Source of the DNA: Geothermobacter ehrlichii
GTDB taxonomy: Bacteria > Desulfobacterota > Desulfuromonadia > Desulfuromonadales > Geothermobacteraceae
Length of the DNA stretch: 64,000 nucleotides
Assembly (NCBI RefSeq): GCF_008124615.1
Contig: NZ_VNIB01000001.1
Span: forward strand, 434,001-498,000
Direction of reading: 5' to 3'
In this document: in pieces, positions 26,888 through 35,918 of the stretch
Numbering within the stretch: the first letter of the stretch is position 1
Layout of the letters: each line of letters begins with the position of its first letter
Made by a program: the position numbers and the translations under genes
Notes under the pieces: model-generated
What the model saw: the letters and a program-made list of their open reading frames with translations, nothing else
Databases searched by the model: none
Told to the model about the DNA's origin: nothing

Positions 26888-29556
26888 CGACGGCCGGCGA
26901 AGCGCTGGATGCCGCGGCGGCGGGCGCCCTGGTCCTGACCGTCAACCGCCGGCTGGCCGGCTGGCTGACGGCCGAGTTCGACCGGCGGATGCAGCAGCAG
27001 GGACGTTCTCTCTGGCCGCGTCCGGCCATCCTCCCCCTGAAGGCCTGGATCGCCGGCTGCATCGGGACTCTCGGCCTCGAGGGCCGGGTGCTGAGCGAAC
27101 GACAGGTGTTGCGCCTGTGGGAAGAGGTCATCGAGGAAGACCTGTCCGCCCATGCCGGACTGTCGCTCTTGCGTATCGCCGCCAGCGCCCGGCAGGCAGC
27201 CGAGGCGCAGCGGCTTCTTCTGAGCCACGAAGTACGAAACTGGGATAGCCAGGCCAGCGAAGAGTGCAGGGTTTTCGCCCGCTGGCTGAGCCGGTGGGAG
27301 CAGAAAGCCGGCGAACGGGGATGGCTTTCACTGCATCATCTGCCGGCTTTGCTGATCGAGGCCCTGCACCGGGGGCGGATCGAGCCGCCATCACGTCTCT
27401 ATCTGGCCGGTTTCGACAGCCTCGAGCCGGTCTACGAGCGGCTGATGGACGTGCTGCGCCGGGCCGGCTGCGACGTTGAGGTCGAGCCGCCGCCCGAACA
27501 GGTTCCGCAAGGGGGCTATCGCCTCTGCCGGGCGGCCGACCCGGACGACGAAGTCCGCCAGTGCGCCCGCTGGGTGCGTTTCTGCCTGGAGCGGCAGCCC
27601 GACAGTCGCATCGGCATCGTCGTGCCGCGGCTGGACGAATACCGGGGCCGACTGCAGAACGCCCTTCTGGCCGAGCTGGATGCAGCCGGCTGCCTGCAGC
27701 CGGACCGGATGGCGCCGGTCAATTTTTCTCTCGGCCTGCCCCTCGATCGGGAAGGACCGGTGCGGGCGGCGCTCACTCTCGTCGGGCTGGGCGGTCAGGT
27801 CGAACTGGCCGATATCAGCTGGCTGCTGCGCTCCCCTTTCGTCAGGGGAGGGGATGAAGAACGCCAGGAGCGGGCCCGCCTCGACCTGGTCCTGCGGGAA
27901 AGAGAGCAGCGGGTGGTCAGCCTTGCCAGGCTGCGGCGCCAGGCGGCCCGGCAGGGCCGCGTCCCCGCCTTTGTCGATCTGCTCGACCATCTGCTCGGCT
28001 GGAACCGGCAGGGAGGACGGCATCTGCCCGGAAGCTGGGCCGAGCGGATGGCCAACCTGCTCGAGGCCGTCGGCTGGCCGGGAGACGGCAAGCTCGACAG
28101 CCGCAGCTGGCAGGCGGTCGACCGCTTCATGGAACTGCTGACCGAACTGGCGTCCCTCGATCCTGTCGCCACGCCCATGGGACGGCAGGAGGCGGTCTCC
28201 CTGGTCGCCAGGCTGGCCCGGGAGACCGAATTCCAGACCGACCGGAGCGATTTCAGTGTTCAGGTCCTCGGCCTGCTCGAATCGGCGGGACAGCATTTCG
28301 ATCATTTGTGGATCATGGGGCTTCATGACGGCGCCTTGCCCGTTTCGCCTTCCCCCAACCCCTTTCTGCCCCTGGCGCTGCAGCGGCAGTACGGTATGCC
28401 GCACGCCGATGCCGAACGCGAACTCGCCTTTGCCCGAAACAGCTGGCGCCGGCTGCTGCATGCCGCCGGCGACATTGTGGTCAGCTGGCCGGCCATGATC
28501 GACGGTGCCGAATACCGGCCGAGTCCGCTGATCGACACCTCGGCGGACGTGCTCGATCTCGCAACGCCGTGCGCCGGTCCCGTCACCGCCATCGCCGGCA
28601 GCCGCCGGCTGGTCGCGGTCGACGACGGCTTCGGACCGCCGCTGCCGCCCGGCAGGATCTTCAGCGGCGGCACCGGCATTCTCCGGGACCAGGCACTCTG
28701 CCCGTTTCGCGCCTTTCTCCATTACCGGCTCCTGGCCGAGGCCCTGCCCGAGGCGGAGAGCGGACTCGACGGCATGAGCCGGGGAACCCTTGTGCACAAC
28801 CTGCTGCAGGAAATCTGGCGGCAGCTGCAGGACCTGGACGGGCTGCGCCGGCTGAGCGAAAGCGGGCTCGAGAATCTGCTCGCCACTGCCGCCGAGCAGG
28901 CTGTTGGCGCGTTCGAAAATCGTGAGAAGCGCGATCTTCCACCACGGCAGCGGATGCTCGAAATCGCGCGCTTGAGGCGGCTGGGCCGCACCTGGCTGGC
29001 GCTGGAAAGAGAACGCGAGGCGTTTTCGGTCGAGGCCATCGAAAAGGATGAAAAGGTGCGGATCGGCGGCCTGCTGCTGCGCACCAGGGTGGACCGCATC
29101 GACCGGCTGGCGGATGGCCGGCGGCTGGTCATCGACTACAAGACCGGGCAGCCGGACCACAGACAGTGGTTCGATGACAGAGTCACCGAGCCACAGCTGC
29201 CGCTCTACTGTCTGCAGATTCCGGCGCACGAGGTGGCCGGGGCCGTTTTCGCCCGCGTACACTGCCGGTCGTCCGATTGCCGCTTCTACGGCGTCGTTCA
29301 TCCCGACAGCCCGTGGCAGGGCAACCTGCAGCGGCAGCAGGAGAAGCTTTTCGCCGAAAAGGGCTGGGACGACTGGCTGCAGCTTGTCGAGCACTGGCGC
29401 CGGGCGCTTGCCGAGGTGGCGGACGAGTTCGTCGCCGGCCGGGCCCTGGTCGATCCCACGGATAGCGAAAAGGCCTGCCGTTACTGCGACGGCCTGCCGG
29501 TCTGCCGGCTTCTCGAACGGCAACAGAACCAACAGGACAGCGAGGCGGAAGCATGA
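26884..29556 (+). CDS. AddB-like protein, PD-(D/E)XK nuclease with Fe-S-type cysteines
   Basis: 890 residues. It resembles proteins named 'probable DNA repair protein' that pair with UvrD-type helicases (AddB/RexB-like). The N-terminal segment that would hold Walker A reads VLTVNRRLAGWL, so the helicase fold is inactive. The C-terminal nuclease has MSRGTLVHNLLQEIW and VIDYKTGQPD (catalytic Asp and Lys). A cysteine at ~607 (LCPFRAFL) with three at ~868-877 (ACRYCDGLPVC) fits the 4Fe-4S cluster of AddB nucleases. Overlaps the genes on both sides by ATGA. Confidence 0.88.
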   Translation: MTTAGEALDAAAAGALVLTVNRRLAGWLTAEFDRRMQQQGRSLWPRPAILPLKAWIAGCIGTLGLEGRVLSERQVLRLWEEVIEEDLSAHAGLSLLRIAASARQAAEAQRLLLSHEVRNWDSQASEECRVFARWLSRWEQKAGERGWLSLHHLPALLIEALHRGRIEPPSRLYLAGFDSLEPVYERLMDVLRRAGCDVEVEPPPEQVPQGGYRLCRAADPDDEVRQCARWVRFCLERQPDSRIGIVVPRLDEYRGRLQNALLAELDAAGCLQPDRMAPVNFSLGLPLDREGPVRAALTLVGLGGQVELADISWLLRSPFVRGGDEERQERARLDLVLREREQRVVSLARLRRQAARQGRVPAFVDLLDHLLGWNRQGGRHLPGSWAERMANLLEAVGWPGDGKLDSRSWQAVDRFMELLTELASLDPVATPMGRQEAVSLVARLARETEFQTDRSDFSVQVLGLLESAGQHFDHLWIMGLHDGALPVSPSPNPFLPLALQRQYGMPHADAERELAFARNSWRRLLHAAGDIVVSWPAMIDGAEYRPSPLIDTSADVLDLATPCAGPVTAIAGSRRLVAVDDGFGPPLPPGRIFSGGTGILRDQALCPFRAFLHYRLLAEALPEAESGLDGMSRGTLVHNLLQEIWRQLQDLDGLRRLSESGLENLLATAAEQAVGAFENREKRDLPPRQRMLEIARLRRLGRTWLALEREREAFSVEAIEKDEKVRIGGLLLRTRVDRIDRLADGRRLVIDYKTGQPDHRQWFDDRVTEPQLPLYCLQIPAHEVAGAVFARVHCRSSDCRFYGVVHPDSPWQGNLQRQQEKLFAEKGWDDWLQLVEHWRRALAEVADEFVAGRALVDPTDSEKACRYCDGLPVCRLLERQQNQQDSEAEA

Positions 29557-32500
29557 CCGATGCACAGATGCTGCCGAGCGTACGGCCGCCCGATGCCGGC
29601 GAGCGGGAGGCGGCACTCGATCCGACCCGTTCCTTCATCGTGCAGGCCCCGGCCGGTTCCGGCAAGACCGAGCTGCTTTCGCAGCGGCTGCTCAGGCTGC
29701 TGGCGGTTGTCGACCAGCCGGAGGAGATTCTGGCCATCACCTTCACCCGCAAGGCGGCCGAGGAGATGAAGGGCAGGGTGCTTCTCGCCCTCGGCGAAGC
29801 GGCGTCCGGTGTCGACACACCCGGCGAGGAACACCGGCGCCGGACCATGGAGCTCGCCCGGGCAGCGCTGGCCCGCGACCGCGAAGGCGGCTGGAATCTG
29901 CTCGACAATCCCTCCCGGCTGCGCCTGACGACCATCGACAGCTTCTGCGCCTTCCTGACCCGGCGGATGCCCTGGCTCAGCCGTTTCGGCGGCCAGCCGC
30001 AGGTCACCGATTTTCCCGACGATCTCTACCGCGAAGCAGTCGACCGGCTTCTGGCGCGACTCGACGGGCAGGGACCGGAAGCCGATGCCGTCGCCTGCCT
30101 GCTCGATCATCTCGACAACCGGCTGGGGCTGATCCGCGACATGCTGGTCGACATGTTGGCCCGCCGCGACCAGTGGTTGCGCACGGTCCTTGGCAAGCGG
30201 CACGAGCAGGCGCGTCAGCAGCTCGAGACCAACCTGCGGGCGTGCTGCCTGGGGCTGCTGCGGCGGCTGGAGCAGGCCCTGGCCCCCTGGCGGGACGAAC
30301 TGCTCGATCTGGCCCGTTACGCCGCCGGCAATCTGGCAGGGCAGGACGATTCACCCCTGGCCGGGCTGCCAGACCGCCTGGAGGACGCAGGAACGGTGGA
30401 GGCGCGATTCGCCCTCTGGGACCGACTGCTGAAGCTGCTGCTGACGGCGCAGGGGCAGGTGCGCAAGAGCGTCGACCGCCGTCTCGGTTTTCCCGCCGGC
30501 CGTGAGGGGGCCGAGGCGAAAGGGCGGATGCAGGCCCTGCTTGCCTCCCTGGCGGTGAACGACGAGGCGCAGGCGGCCATGCTGGCCTACCGTGACCGCC
30601 CGGAGTCCCGGTATCCGGACGCCGGATGGATCATGCTCGATGCCCTGGTCGAGCTGTTGCCGCTGGCGGTCGTCGAGCTGCTCGAGGTCTTTCGCCTCAC
30701 CGGCCAGGTCGATTTTGTCGAGATCGCCGGTGCCGCCCTGCGCGCCCTCGGCGACGAAGAGCATCCGGAGGAGCTGCTGCTGCAGCTCGACAGCCGGATC
30801 CGGCACATCCTGGTGGACGAATTTCAGGATACCTCCATCATCCAGTTCGAACTTCTGCGCCGACTGACCGCCGGCTGGAGCGGCAGCGACGGCCGCACCC
30901 TCTTTCTGGTCGGCGACCCGATGCAGTCGATCTATCGCTTCCGCCAGGCCGAGGTTTCCCTCTTTCTGCAGGTCTGCCAGCGCGGGTTCGGCATGATCCG
31001 GCCGCAGCTGCTGCAGCTGAGCGCCAATTTCCGCTCACAGCAGGGGATCGTCGACTGGGTGAACGACACCTTCTCCCTGGCCTTTCCTGCCCGTGAGGAC
31101 AGCCTGCGCTGCGCCATCCCCTATCGCCGGGCCGTCGCCAGCCGGCCGGATGACGGGGGCGAGGCGGTCAGCCTCGAAGTCCAGACGGAGAGCGACGGAC
31201 GACGGGAGGCGGAGCGGATCGTCGAGCTGGTCAGAGCCTACCGGACCTCACGGCCCGAATGGACCGTTGCCGTTCTGGCCAGGGCCCGGTCGCATCTGAG
31301 CGAGATCGTGGCGCTGCTCAAAAGCGAAGGGATCCGCTTTCAGGGGCAGGACCTGGACAGTCTGGCGGAGCGGCAGTCGATTCTCGACCTGCGGTCGCTG
31401 ACAAGGGCCCTGCTGCATCCCGCAGACCGGATCAGCTGGCTGGCGCTGCTGCGCGCTCCCTGGTGCGGCCTGACCCTGAACGACCTCGAAGCGGTCATCG
31501 CCGGCGACAGAACGCGAAGCGTCTGGGAGCTGCTCGACGAGGGCGGACACCAGCGGGAGCTGTTCTCCCGGCTGTCGGAGGAAGGGCATCGTCGCTGGCA
31601 AAGGATCAGGCCGTCCCTTGAGCGGGCGCTCGAACTGCGGGGCCGGGTGCCGTTGCGAAGGCTGATCGAGGCGACCTGGCTGGCTCTCGGCGGCCCGGCC
31701 TGCGTGCCGGCGACGGAGCTGCCGGACACCGAACGTTTTTTCGAGCTGCTGGACGAATTCGACCATGGCGGCGATCTGCGTGATTTCGATCGCTTCGACC
31801 GGCGGCTCGGGCAGCTGTTCGCCTCCCCGGACCCCGGCGCCGACGGCCGGTTGCAGCTGATGACCATCCACAAGGCCAAGGGACTGGAGTTCGACGTCGT
31901 CATCCTGCCCGGACTCGGCCGCACCACCCAGTCCAGCGCCAGGCCGCTGCTGAACTGGCTCGATCACCCCGACTTCGGGTTGCTGCTCGCCTCCGTCAGG
32001 CGGGCCGACGATCCCGACCCCGATCGTACCTATGAGGCCATTCAGCGCATTCAGCAGGACCGGGACCGCGAAGAGATCACCCGCCTGGCCTATGTCGCCG
32101 CCACCCGGGCGAAAAGACGGCTGCATCTGTTCGGACAGGTCCGCGAGGACGGGAAGGGCGAGTTGCGCCCCGCCGCCGGTTCCTTTCTGGAGCGGATCTG
32201 GCCCGCCGTCGCCGGCCAGGCCAGGGTGATGGAAACGACAGGGACGCCGGTGACAGAGGAGCCGGCCGGCAACCTTCTCTGGCGGCTGCCGGCCGACTGG
32301 CGGCTGCCGCAACTGGCGCCGGCGCTCGACACCCGCGTCGCGACCGGCCAGCTTCCCTCCGACAGTGGCGATAACGAACCGGTCGGCGTGCTGAAAATCA
32401 GCCTGCGGGCCATGGAGTGGCGGATTGTCGGCAACCTGGTGCATCAGCTGCTCGAGCGTCTGCCGGACCGCCGGCCGTCACGGAAGGAGCTGGCCGCCAT

Positions 32501-32933
32501 GGTTCCCCGCTGGGAGGAGCTCCTGGTGCAGGGTGGTATCCCCTGGCACCGGCGCCGGGACGCCGCCGTCAGGGTGCTGAGGGCCATGGAGAACGTCTGC
32601 CACGGCCGCCACTGGTCGCGCCTGTTCGGCGACGTCTCCGAGGTGCAGGTCGAGCTGGCGTTGCACGGCATGGTCGACGGCCGGCTGCAGCACGCGGCGG
32701 TCGATCGTTCCTTCGTTGACTCCGACGGCTGTCGCTGGGTCGTCGACTTCAAGACCAGCGAGCCGGACAGGGGCGAATCCCTGGACGACTTTCTCGCCCG
32801 CGAAGCCGACAGGTACCGGCGGCAGCTCGCCCTTTACCTGGCGCTGATTCGTCTCTATGATGAGCGGCGAAGAGCCAGGGCGGCTCTCTATTTTCCGATG
32901 ATCGATCATCTGCTGGAACTCGACCATGTCTGA
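29553..32933 (+). CDS. AddA/UvrD-type helicase-nuclease
   Basis: 1126 residues. UvrD/Rep superfamily 1 helicase: Walker A QAPAGSGKTELLSQRLL near residues 32-48, motif Ia ITFTRKAAEEMKGR, Walker B VDEFQDTS near 425, motif III FLVGDPMQSIYRFRQAE, motif V MTIHKAKGLEFDVVILPG, motif VI RLAYVAATRAKRRL. The C-terminal PD-(D/E)XK nuclease shows IVGNLVHQLLERL and WVVDFKTSE. Together with the preceding protein it should form a double-strand-break resection enzyme equivalent to RecBCD/AddAB. It overlaps rsgA by 8 bp. Confidence 0.93.
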   Translation: MTDAQMLPSVRPPDAGEREAALDPTRSFIVQAPAGSGKTELLSQRLLRLLAVVDQPEEILAITFTRKAAEEMKGRVLLALGEAASGVDTPGEEHRRRTMELARAALARDREGGWNLLDNPSRLRLTTIDSFCAFLTRRMPWLSRFGGQPQVTDFPDDLYREAVDRLLARLDGQGPEADAVACLLDHLDNRLGLIRDMLVDMLARRDQWLRTVLGKRHEQARQQLETNLRACCLGLLRRLEQALAPWRDELLDLARYAAGNLAGQDDSPLAGLPDRLEDAGTVEARFALWDRLLKLLLTAQGQVRKSVDRRLGFPAGREGAEAKGRMQALLASLAVNDEAQAAMLAYRDRPESRYPDAGWIMLDALVELLPLAVVELLEVFRLTGQVDFVEIAGAALRALGDEEHPEELLLQLDSRIRHILVDEFQDTSIIQFELLRRLTAGWSGSDGRTLFLVGDPMQSIYRFRQAEVSLFLQVCQRGFGMIRPQLLQLSANFRSQQGIVDWVNDTFSLAFPAREDSLRCAIPYRRAVASRPDDGGEAVSLEVQTESDGRREAERIVELVRAYRTSRPEWTVAVLARARSHLSEIVALLKSEGIRFQGQDLDSLAERQSILDLRSLTRALLHPADRISWLALLRAPWCGLTLNDLEAVIAGDRTRSVWELLDEGGHQRELFSRLSEEGHRRWQRIRPSLERALELRGRVPLRRLIEATWLALGGPACVPATELPDTERFFELLDEFDHGGDLRDFDRFDRRLGQLFASPDPGADGRLQLMTIHKAKGLEFDVVILPGLGRTTQSSARPLLNWLDHPDFGLLLASVRRADDPDPDRTYEAIQRIQQDRDREEITRLAYVAATRAKRRLHLFGQVREDGKGELRPAAGSFLERIWPAVAGQARVMETTGTPVTEEPAGNLLWRLPADWRLPQLAPALDTRVATGQLPSDSGDNEPVGVLKISLRAMEWRIVGNLVHQLLERLPDRRPSRKELAAMVPRWEELLVQGGIPWHRRRDAAVRVLRAMENVCHGRHWSRLFGDVSEVQVELALHGMVDGRLQHAAVDRSFVDSDGCRWVVDFKTSEPDRGESLDDFLAREADRYRRQLALYLALIRLYDERRRARAALYFPMIDHLLELDHV

Positions 32934-33918
32934 CCGACGGCTTCGCGAACTCGGCTGGTATCCGGAACTGGAGCCCATGCTCGCCGAAGGGCGCAAGCGG
33001 GGACTGCAGGCTGCCCGGGTGATGGCGGCCAGCCGGACCTTCAGCACCCTGCTGGCCGGCGACGGCCGGCAGCTCAAGTCCCGCATCCCCGGACGGCTGC
33101 ATCATCTCGCCCGCCGGGGCGGCCTGCTGCCGGTCGTCGGCGACTGGGTTCTCCACCGGCCGGGACGCCCGGGCCGGGAAGGGGTGGTCGATGCTGTTCT
33201 GCCGCGCAAATCGGCGATCGTCCGCCAGGCTCCCGGCCGGGCCGTCCCCCAGGTCATCTGCGCCAATGTCGATACCGTGCTGATCGTCACCGGCCTCGAC
33301 CAGGACTACAACCCGCGGCGCATCGAGCGCTACCTGGCCCTGGTCGGTGGCAGCGGGGCCGAGGCGGTGGTCGTGCTCAACAAGATGGAGCTGTGCCGCG
33401 ATCTCGAGCGCTGTCTGAACGAGGTGAGGAATCTGGGTTGTCCGGCCGTTTTGCCGGTCAGCGCCCTGCGGGGCGAAGGGCTCGACGCACTCGCCCCCTG
33501 GTTGCGCAAGGGGATGACCCTGGCCATGCTCGGGTCCTCGGGGGCCGGCAAATCGACCCTGGCCAACCGGCTGCTCGGCGAGGAGCGGCAGGTGGTCGGC
33601 CGGCTCAGCGAGCGGGACGGCAAGGGACAGCACACCACGACCCAACGCGAAATGCTCGTTCTGCCCGGTGGCGCCCTGCTGATCGACAATCCCGGCATGC
33701 GCGAGATCCAGCTGCTGCAGGAAACGACCACGCTGGAAGAGGCTTTCCCCGATATCGTCGAACTCGGTCGGGCGTGCCGCTTCACCGACTGTCGCCACCA
33801 CCGCGAGCCCGACTGCCAGGTGAAGGAGGCCGTGGCCTCCGGTCGGCTCGACGAGGTCCGCTACCAGAATTTCCTCAAGCTGCAACAGGAACTCGAATCC
33901 CGCGAAAAGATTCGTTGA
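32926..33918 (+). CDS. rsgA: Ribosome small-subunit GTPase RsgA
   Basis: Circularly permuted GTPase that helps mature the 30S subunit. 330 residues. N-terminal OB fold, then G motifs in permuted order: VVLNKME (G4) near residue 145, SALRGEGLD (G5), LGSSGAGKSTLANRLLG (G1) near 200, DNPGMREIQL (G3) near 255. The C-terminal zinc site reads CRFTDCRHHREPDC. The start overlaps the helicase end by 8 bp, so it is translationally coupled to the DNA-repair genes. Confidence 0.95.
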   Translation: MSDRRLRELGWYPELEPMLAEGRKRGLQAARVMAASRTFSTLLAGDGRQLKSRIPGRLHHLARRGGLLPVVGDWVLHRPGRPGREGVVDAVLPRKSAIVRQAPGRAVPQVICANVDTVLIVTGLDQDYNPRRIERYLALVGGSGAEAVVVLNKMELCRDLERCLNEVRNLGCPAVLPVSALRGEGLDALAPWLRKGMTLAMLGSSGAGKSTLANRLLGEERQVVGRLSERDGKGQHTTTQREMLVLPGGALLIDNPGMREIQLLQETTTLEEAFPDIVELGRACRFTDCRHHREPDCQVKEAVASGRLDEVRYQNFLKLQQELESREKIR

Positions 33919-34020
33919 CCGGCGGCCGAAAAATCCCGCCCCATCGCAAAACGGCTGAAGAAAGCGCCCGCATCTGTCGAAAAGAAGGAAAGATTCCCTT
34001 TTGTCGCTGCGGAGGTGAGG

Positions 34021-34479
34021 ATGCGGCTTTCCGACATGGTCATGCTGGTGCTGCTGCTGCCGATGACCGCCTGCGCGCCGTCGCTCGATACCGGCCGGAT
34101 GCCGGACTTGCGTCAGGCGGGTCATCTGCTCGTGGCGGGAACGACCGACCGTGACCGGGTCGTCGACCTGTTCGGCTGGCCCGAGCGGATGACACGGACC
34201 GATCCGGCTCTCTGGCGGTACGAGATCGACCGGCGGGGCGTACCGGCGGGCACCGTCGAAATCTGGAGCTACTTTCGGCTCGAAACCACGGGTGACGCCG
34301 CCCTCGATCCGCGTCCCGTTCGGACCTCCTGGCGGGTGCTGCGCGTCTATTTCGATGCCGACGGCACTGTTTTGGGGTGGGAGGCGACCGGAAGCGGCGG
34401 CGTCATGCCGGCGGTCGACGGCAACCGGTCCGACCTCTCTCGTCCGTTTCGTTTCCAGGTGCTTTCACTGCCGCCATAG
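34021..34479 (+). CDS. Lipoprotein of unknown function, possibly SmpA/BamE-like fold
   Basis: 152 residues from ATG 34021, five bases after GGAGG. Signal with lipobox LLPMTAC near residues 13-19. The mature part has DRDRVVDLFGWPERMTRTDP followed by a strand WRYEI and a C-terminal strand segment VLRVYFDADGTVLGWE, which is the pattern of small SmpA/OmlA-like domains (helix-helix-beta with 'G-x-P'). No function can be assigned. It lies 102 bp after rsgA. Confidence 0.82.
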   Translation: MRLSDMVMLVLLLPMTACAPSLDTGRMPDLRQAGHLLVAGTTDRDRVVDLFGWPERMTRTDPALWRYEIDRRGVPAGTVEIWSYFRLETTGDAALDPRPVRTSWRVLRVYFDADGTVLGWEATGSGGVMPAVDGNRSDLSRPFRFQVLSLPP

Positions 34480-34517
34480 ATTCCTGCGCTTTCGCCGGAA
34501 TATGGTAATCTCGCTTC

Positions 34518-35918
34518 ATGGGACCGCGTACCGACCGCAGACCGACCTGGCTCTCCTTCGTCCTGCTCACGCTGCTGCTCGCGGCCGGCATCTTCGCCGG
34601 CGCCATTGCCGATCGGCTTCCCCTTCCCGAACTCCTGTCCTGGCTGCTGCCCGTTGGCCTGCTGTCGCTGGCTCTGGGTCTCTTTCTGCGCCGGTTCAGC
34701 AGCTGGTACCTCTTTCTCGCCCTGCCGATGGCCGCCGTTCTCGCCTGGTCGGTCGAGGTCCGGATCTGGCCGAACGGCTTCTTCCACCGGCGAACCGCAT
34801 CCGTCGACATCGCCGGCGATCTGCGCCCGACACCCTTGAAACTGCCTGAGGGGACAGATGACAACACCCTGAAAAACAGGCGCCTTTTTGCCCCGGAGCA
34901 TGCAGAGATCGGTCTGTTCGCCCATGGCCTTGCTGCTCCCCGCATGCTCGCCTTCGATTCGCGGGGGGTGCTCTTCGTCAGTCTTCCCGGCCAGGGGAGG
35001 GTGCTGGCGCTTCCTGATCGCGACCGGGACGGGTTCGCCGACGAGACCGTCGAATTCGCCGCCGGCCTCGACCGTCCCCACGGACTGGCGTTCGCCGGCG
35101 GGGCGCTGCTGGTCGCCGAAAGCGGCCGGCTGCTGCGGCTTCAGGACAGGGACGGCGACCTGCGGGCCGACGCGGTACGTGTGATCTCCGACGATCTGCC
35201 GTCGGGCGGAGGGCATTGGACGCGAAGCCTTGCCGTCGGTCCGGACGACGCCCTCTACGTATCGGTCGGCTCGGACTGCAACGCCTGTCTCGAGGAGGAC
35301 CCGCGACGGGGAACCATCCTGCGTTTTTCTCCCGACGGCGGAGAGGGACGGATCCATGCCTGGGGACTGCGCAACAGTGTCGGGCTGACTTTCCAGCCCG
35401 GTACCGACCGGCTCTGGGCCAGCGACAACGGCCGGGACATGCTGGGGGACGATCTGCCGCCGGACGAAATCAATCTCGTTGTCGAAGGTGGCGATTACGG
35501 CTGGCCCTTCTGTTACGGCAACCGGGTCCCCGATCCCGGACTCGGTACGGACGTCCGCTGCGCCGATACCCGTCCGGCCGCCGTCGAGCTGCAGGCGCAT
35601 TCGGCGCCGCTCGGTCTGGTCTTCGGCGCCGGGCTGGCGGCCGAGTCTTCCTGGCGAGACGATCTGTTCGTCGCCTTTCACGGTTCGTGGAACCGGCGGC
35701 AGCCGACCGGCTACAAGGTCGTGCGCATTCCGTTCCGGCAGGGGAGGCCGGCAGGTCCCCCCGAGGACGTTCTTGCCGGCTGGCGCGACGGCAAGGGTGT
35801 CTGGGGACGGCCGGTCGGACTGGCGGTCGGTCCCGATGGCGCTCTCTATCTCAGTGACGACCGTGCGGGGTGCGTCTACCGGATCGTTTTCAAGCCTGAC
35901 GCGGGGAGGAGAGAATGA
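34518..35918 (+). CDS. Sorbosone/PQQ glucose dehydrogenase-like protein with N-terminal membrane helices
   Basis: 466 residues. Residues ~1-85 form about three membrane helices (WLSFVLLTLLLAAGIFAG and two more), then a six-bladed propeller of the PQQ-dependent sugar dehydrogenase (sGDH/sorbosone) type: PHGLAFAGGALLVAESG, GGHWTRSLAVGPDDALYVS, INLVVEGGDYGWPFCYGN, FHGSWNRRQPTGYKV and RPVGLAVGPDGALYLSDD. Probably a periplasmic quinoprotein oxidoreductase anchored by its N-terminus; the substrate is unknown and PQQ binding is inferred. Soluble homologues have only a signal peptide, so the multi-helix anchor is unusual. Confidence 0.85.
   Translation: MGPRTDRRPTWLSFVLLTLLLAAGIFAGAIADRLPLPELLSWLLPVGLLSLALGLFLRRFSSWYLFLALPMAAVLAWSVEVRIWPNGFFHRRTASVDIAGDLRPTPLKLPEGTDDNTLKNRRLFAPEHAEIGLFAHGLAAPRMLAFDSRGVLFVSLPGQGRVLALPDRDRDGFADETVEFAAGLDRPHGLAFAGGALLVAESGRLLRLQDRDGDLRADAVRVISDDLPSGGGHWTRSLAVGPDDALYVSVGSDCNACLEEDPRRGTILRFSPDGGEGRIHAWGLRNSVGLTFQPGTDRLWASDNGRDMLGDDLPPDEINLVVEGGDYGWPFCYGNRVPDPGLGTDVRCADTRPAAVELQAHSAPLGLVFGAGLAAESSWRDDLFVAFHGSWNRRQPTGYKVVRIPFRQGRPAGPPEDVLAGWRDGKGVWGRPVGLAVGPDGALYLSDDRAGCVYRIVFKPDAGRRE

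Noticed and set aside
27391-29616. 741-codon minus-strand frame over the AddB-like gene
   Set aside because: Shadow of a real gene; Pro/Gly/Gln-rich nonsense translation.
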